Source: Candidatus Aminicenantes bacterium UBA2190 (GTDB lineage Bacteria > Acidobacteriota > Aminicenantia > UBA2199). Taken from it: DNA of 14,711 bases. The position numbers and the translations under genes were made by a program. The notes beneath the pieces are model-generated. The model saw nothing but the letters and a program-made list of their open reading frames with translations, searched no databases and was not told the DNA's origin. Shown one piece after another: positions 11,777 through 14,711 of this stretch (position 1 is the stretch's first letter; every line of letters starts with the position of its first letter). The DNA lies in NCBI GenBank assembly GCA_002335385.1, contig DCVK01000064.1, forward strand, positions 1 through 14,711, given 5' to 3'.

Positions 11777-12601
11777 ATGAAAATTTTATCCACCATTTTT
11801 ACTCTGGTCCTGATGGCCGGCAGCCTCGGCTTCGCCGCCGACGCCAACAAGATCGTGGTCGACGGCTCCACCACCGTGGGTCCCATCGCCAAGGCCTTCG
11901 CCGAGTTCTACATGAAGCAGAACCCGGGCGTCAACATCACCGTGTCCGAATCCGGCTCCGGCAACGGCGCCAAGAGCCTGGTCAACAAGTCATGCCAGGT
12001 GGCCAGCATGTCGCGGCTGCTGAAGCTGAACGAGTACGAGGCGGCGGTCCACTCCGAGATCCTGCCCGTGGTTCACGTCGTGGCCCTGGACGGCATCGCC
12101 ATGATCGTCCATCCCGGCAATCCCATCGCCAAGCTGTCCATGGCCCAGGTCAAGGACATCTACCTTGGCAAGATCAAAAATTGGAACCAACTCGGCGGAC
12201 CCAACGCCCCCATCGTCATCATCTCGCGCGACACCAACAGCGGTACCTATGAGACCTTCGAGGGCAAGGTGATGCAGGGCGAGAAGATCGCCAAGAACTG
12301 CGAATATGTCGGCTCCAACGGCGCCATCCGCCAGCGCGTGCAGAGCACGCCTTCCGCCCTCGGCTATGTCGGCATCGGGTTTCTCGACAACACCGTCAAG
12401 GCCCTGCCCATCGACAATGTCGTCCCTTCCGCAGAGACGGTGAAGAACGGCAGCTATCCCATCGCCCGCCCTCTCTACATGGTCACCAACGACTATCCCA
12501 GGATGGGCTCGCACCTCTACCGCTACGTGAACCTCTACCTGTCCAAGAAGGGTCAGACCATGATCGAGGAGATCGGCTTCATCCCGGTCACCAGCTATTG
12601 A
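11777..12601 (+). CDS. pstS: Phosphate ABC transporter substrate-binding protein PstS
   Basis: This periplasmic protein captures inorganic phosphate and hands it to PstCA. Its 274 residues have a signal peptide (hydrophobic core TIFTLVLMAGSLGF, cleavage near FAA-DA at ~21; no lipobox Cys). The phosphate-binding loops are DGSTTVGP (29-36), SGSGNGAKSLV (59-69) and SRDTNSGTYETF (150-161). KDIYLGKIKNWNQLGG (126-141) is the standard PstS hinge signature. The length fits the shorter PstS class rather than the ~340-residue E. coli type. The Shine-Dalgarno AAGGAG (11765-11770) is 6 nt before the ATG. It is second in the operon. A very strong intrinsic terminator begins 53 bp after its stop, inside pstC. 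Confidence 0.96.
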   Translation: MKILSTIFTLVLMAGSLGFAADANKIVVDGSTTVGPIAKAFAEFYMKQNPGVNITVSESGSGNGAKSLVNKSCQVASMSRLLKLNEYEAAVHSEILPVVHVVALDGIAMIVHPGNPIAKLSMAQVKDIYLGKIKNWNQLGGPNAPIVIISRDTNSGTYETFEGKVMQGEKIAKNCEYVGSNGAIRQRVQSTPSALGYVGIGFLDNTVKALPIDNVVPSAETVKNGSYPIARPLYMVTNDYPRMGSHLYRYVNLYLSKKGQTMIEEIGFIPVTSY

Positions 12602-12644
12602 TGCCCCGCGGCAGAACGTGAAAGCGAACGAACGCAACCTTGTA

Positions 12645-13760
12645 ATGAGCGACGCGGCCAGCCGCCTGCGGCGGCTGGCCGCCTTTTTTTCCCAGGGATT
12701 CCTGCTGCTGGCCACCGCCTTGTCGCTGGTGGCCGTGCTGCTGATCATCCTGTATATCGCCCGCGACGCCATTCCCTTTTTCAAGCTGCGCGGCCTGAAG
12801 GAGCTCTTCACCAGCACTTCCTGGTTCCCCAGCGGCAACCCGCCCGAGTTCGGCGCCCTGGCCATTTTTGTGGGCAGCGGCCTGGTCACCCTCGGCGCCA
12901 TCGCCGTCGCCGTGCCCCTGGGCATCGCCGCCGCCATTGCCCTGAGCGATATCCTGCCATACCGGGTGCGGCAAATGGTCAAGCCTGTCATTGAAATACT
13001 CGCCGCCCTGCCCTCGGTGGCCTACGGTTTTTTCTCCCTGGTGATCTTCGCGCCCCTGCTGCAGAACCACGGCGGCTCGCTGCTATCACTGGCCGCCTGG
13101 CTCATCGCCCTGCCGTTGGGGCTGCTCCTGATCTCTGTGATCTCCGAGATCGCGACGCGCCCAGTCCGCGCAGACGTGGCCAAAGCGGCGCGCCTGATCG
13201 TCGCCGCCACGCTGGCCGCCGTCCTGGTCCGCGGCCTGCTGGCGCTGTCGGCCGCACTGAACAAGGTGACGATCAGCAGCGGCACCAATGCCCTGAACGT
13301 CTCGATCATCCTGGGCATCATGGCCCTGCCGACCATCGTCAGCGTCGCCGAGGACTCGCTGCAGGCGGCCGGCCGCGAGCTGCGCGAGGGCAGCTATGCT
13401 CTGGGCGCCACCCGGGCCGAGACGCTCTTTAAGGTGGTCATCCCCGCCGCCGGCAGCGGCATCATCGCCGCCGTCATCCTGGGCGTGATGCGCGCCATCG
13501 GCGAGACCATGGTGGTCTGGATGGCATCGGGCAACGCCGCCCAGATCCCCAGCCCCTGGTTCAACTTCCTGAGCCCGGTGCGTACCCTGACCGCCACCAT
13601 TGCCGGCGACATGGGCGAGGCCGACCAGGTGCTCGGCTCCTCCCGCTACCACGTGCTGTTCGCCCTGGCCCTGTGCCTGCTGCTGATCTCGTTCGCCGCC
13701 AACCTGGCCAGCGAGTGGATCCTGCGCCGCCAGCAGCGGCGGCTGGGTGGGTTGAAATAA
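12645..13760 (+). CDS. pstC: Phosphate ABC transporter permease PstC, with extra internal segment
   Basis: This inner-membrane permease subunit pairs with PstA. From the ATG at 12645 it has 371 residues, longer than the ~300 usual for PstC. Recognisable parts are TM1 (LLLATALSLVAVLLIILYIA), the periplasmic SWFPSGNPPEFGALAIFVGS, the LPSVAYGFFSLVIF segment, the EAA coupling loop REGSYALGATRAETLFKVVIP and RAIGETMVVWMASGNA. Between PSVAYG and IMALPTIVSV there are about 100 residues including two extra hydrophobic stretches (SLLSLAAWLIALPLGLLLISV and LIVAATLAAVLVRGLLALSA). Ordinary members have only a short loop there. A GTG at 12618 in the same frame is an alternative start; neither has a Shine-Dalgarno. 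Codons 4-15 form a terminator hairpin. The pstA start follows after 1 bp. Confidence 0.93.
   Translation: MSDAASRLRRLAAFFSQGFLLLATALSLVAVLLIILYIARDAIPFFKLRGLKELFTSTSWFPSGNPPEFGALAIFVGSGLVTLGAIAVAVPLGIAAAIALSDILPYRVRQMVKPVIEILAALPSVAYGFFSLVIFAPLLQNHGGSLLSLAAWLIALPLGLLLISVISEIATRPVRADVAKAARLIVAATLAAVLVRGLLALSAALNKVTISSGTNALNVSIILGIMALPTIVSVAEDSLQAAGRELREGSYALGATRAETLFKVVIPAAGSGIIAAVILGVMRAIGETMVVWMASGNAAQIPSPWFNFLSPVRTLTATIAGDMGEADQVLGSSRYHVLFALALCLLLISFAANLASEWILRRQQRRLGGLK
12654..12690 (+). terminator. Intrinsic terminator/attenuator inside the 5' end of pstC
   Basis: GCGGCCAGCCGCC (12654-12666) pairs perfectly over 13 bp with GGCGGCTGGCCGC (12670-12682) around a 3-nt loop (TGC). It is followed by one C and T7 (12684-12690). 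This meets every rule for a rho-independent terminator, yet it encodes pstC residues Asp3 onward through Phe-Phe (AASRLRRLAAFF). It should terminate many transcripts after pstS unless a ribosome starting at 12645, 9 nt upstream, blocks the left arm. Confidence 0.8.
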
Positions 13761-13761
13761 C

Positions 13762-14711
13762 ATGGACCTGCAGGCACGCAAGCTCTTCGACCGCTCGCTG
13801 ACCGGCGTCAGCATCATGGCCGTCATCCTGATGGCGCTGGCGCTGCTTTTGCTGCTGGCCCCCATTTTCTCCCGCGGCCTGGGCGCCTTCATCTTCCGCG
13901 GCACCAGCGAGTTCCGGCGCCTCTCCCTGGAGCAATTCAACCGCGGCAACGCGCAAACGGTCGCCGCCGAGTCGCGAGTGGTCACCGAGGCGCGTCGTCC
14001 GGTCTTCGCGATGCTGGCCGCATTCGAGGAAGAGCTGGACGGCTTGGATGCGAACAGGCGCCGGGAGCTGCGGACGCAGCTGAAGGAGGTCACGGGACTG
14101 CTGCGCGAGCTGCTGGGGCCGTTGCCCGGCGAGCTGGACGCGGTGATGCTGCGCCAGCAGTACGGCCAGACACGCTGGGACCGGGCTATGGTCAAGCTCG
14201 GCCGGATCCTATTCAGCGAGCAATGGGATCATTCCGATCCGAACAGCATGGGCAAAAAGATGCTGGTCTCCCGCCGCCAGTTCTTCGCCGGGACCGAGCT
14301 GGAACCGCTTTTCCCCTATCTGGAGAAAAATCTGGGCAGGATGCTGCAGCCGCGCCTCACCTTTTACTGGCGCTTCCTCACCGACAAATCGCTGGACTCC
14401 CATTTTTTCGGCGGCATCTGGCCCGAAGTTCTCGGAACGATCTACCTGACAATGGGAGCCATGCTGCTGGCCATCCCCTTCGGCATCATCGCCGCCATCT
14501 ACCTCAGCGAATTCGCTGCCGGCGGACGGCTGGTCAGCCTGCTGCGCGTGTGCATCAGCACCCTGGCCGGGGTGCCCAGCATCGTCTTCGGCCTGTTCGG
14601 TCTGGCTTTCTTCATCAACACGCTGCACTTGTCCGGCTCCAAGAGCGTGCTGGCCGGCTCGGCCACCCTGGCGCTGCTGATCCTGCCCACCATCATCCGC
14701 GCCTCCGAGGA
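13762..14711 (+). CDS. pstA: Phosphate ABC transporter permease PstA, partial (3' end outside window), with large periplasmic insertion
   Basis: This is the second permease subunit of the Pst transporter. The frame is open from the ATG at 13762 to the window end (316 complete codons, no stop). TM1 is at ~14-34 (TGVSIMAVILMALALLLLLAP). The permease domain begins only at ~218: GGIWPEVLGTIYLTMGAMLLAIPFGIIAAIYLSEFA, then ISTLAGVPSIVFGLFGLAFFI, then SATLALLILPTIIRASEE with the start of the coupling region. The ~180 residues between (about 35-215) are mostly charged helices (ESRVVTEARRPVFAMLAAFEEELDGLDANRRRELRTQLKEV), where E. coli-type PstA has only a short loop. This recalls the N-terminal extension (DUF3333) known in some PstA proteins, though I cannot confirm homology. 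It follows pstC by 1 bp; only a weak GGTGGG lies upstream. Confidence 0.93.
   Translation, partial: MDLQARKLFDRSLTGVSIMAVILMALALLLLLAPIFSRGLGAFIFRGTSEFRRLSLEQFNRGNAQTVAAESRVVTEARRPVFAMLAAFEEELDGLDANRRRELRTQLKEVTGLLRELLGPLPGELDAVMLRQQYGQTRWDRAMVKLGRILFSEQWDHSDPNSMGKKMLVSRRQFFAGTELEPLFPYLEKNLGRMLQPRLTFYWRFLTDKSLDSHFFGGIWPEVLGTIYLTMGAMLLAIPFGIIAAIYLSEFAAGGRLVSLLRVCISTLAGVPSIVFGLFGLAFFINTLHLSGSKSVLAGSATLALLILPTIIRASE

Noticed and set aside
1..14711. CRISPR array, tRNA, rRNA or riboswitch
   Set aside because: The only regular repeats are short tandem heptamers and inverted transposon ends; no spacer-repeat pattern or recognisable tRNA/rRNA motif was seen.

Overview
The window comes from the chromosome of a GC-rich Gram-negative bacterium. 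Two or three genes encode outer-membrane beta-barrels with a signal peptide and a C-terminal Phe, and there is a sigma54-type promoter and an outer-membrane porin linked to Pst. The lineage cannot be fixed from sequence alone. An Acidobacteriota/Aminicenantota-like or deltaproteobacterial-type genome would fit (low confidence).

Layout. (1) 1-2131 is accessory DNA: a complete RAYT/Y1 transposase element bounded by 17-bp inverted ends, two small unknown genes, and a 98-bp transposase-less copy of the same ends joined to short tandem repeats. (2) 2146-4347 holds a membrane protein with a Fur-like operator over its predicted -35 box, divergent from a secreted protein with a duplicated helical domain and a very good sigma70 promoter. 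(3) 4566-6594 holds a DUF72 protein and an outer-membrane barrel on the minus strand. They are separated by four different arrays that all have a 7-bp period. (4) 6703-7392 is a HAD phosphatase. (5) 7393-8525 is the most unusual part: three 17-bp palindromes, a textbook sigma54 -24/-12 promoter, and a two-gene operon of unknown function. (6) 8553-9959 is a nitronate-monooxygenase-like flavoprotein with a Cys cluster and a long helical C-terminal extension. (7) 10144-14711 is a phosphate/arsenate region: an ArsC-type arsenate reductase, divergent from a Pho-box-like array and the operon porin - pstS - pstC - pstA (cut by the window end).

How it works together. The last block is a phosphate-starvation uptake system: an outer-membrane porin, a periplasmic binding protein and two permeases. 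The neighbouring arsenate reductase makes sense because arsenate enters through phosphate transporters. A near-perfect intrinsic terminator lies inside the first codons of pstC, which suggests that porin and PstS are made in excess over the permease. The sigma54 operon should be switched on by an unidentified enhancer-binding protein not encoded here. Several genes (DUF72, HAD, the sigma54 operon) have predicted transcription starts at or within about 10 nt of the start codon and no Shine-Dalgarno, so leaderless or near-leaderless translation may be common in this organism.

All calls rest on reading the sequence; no database search was made.
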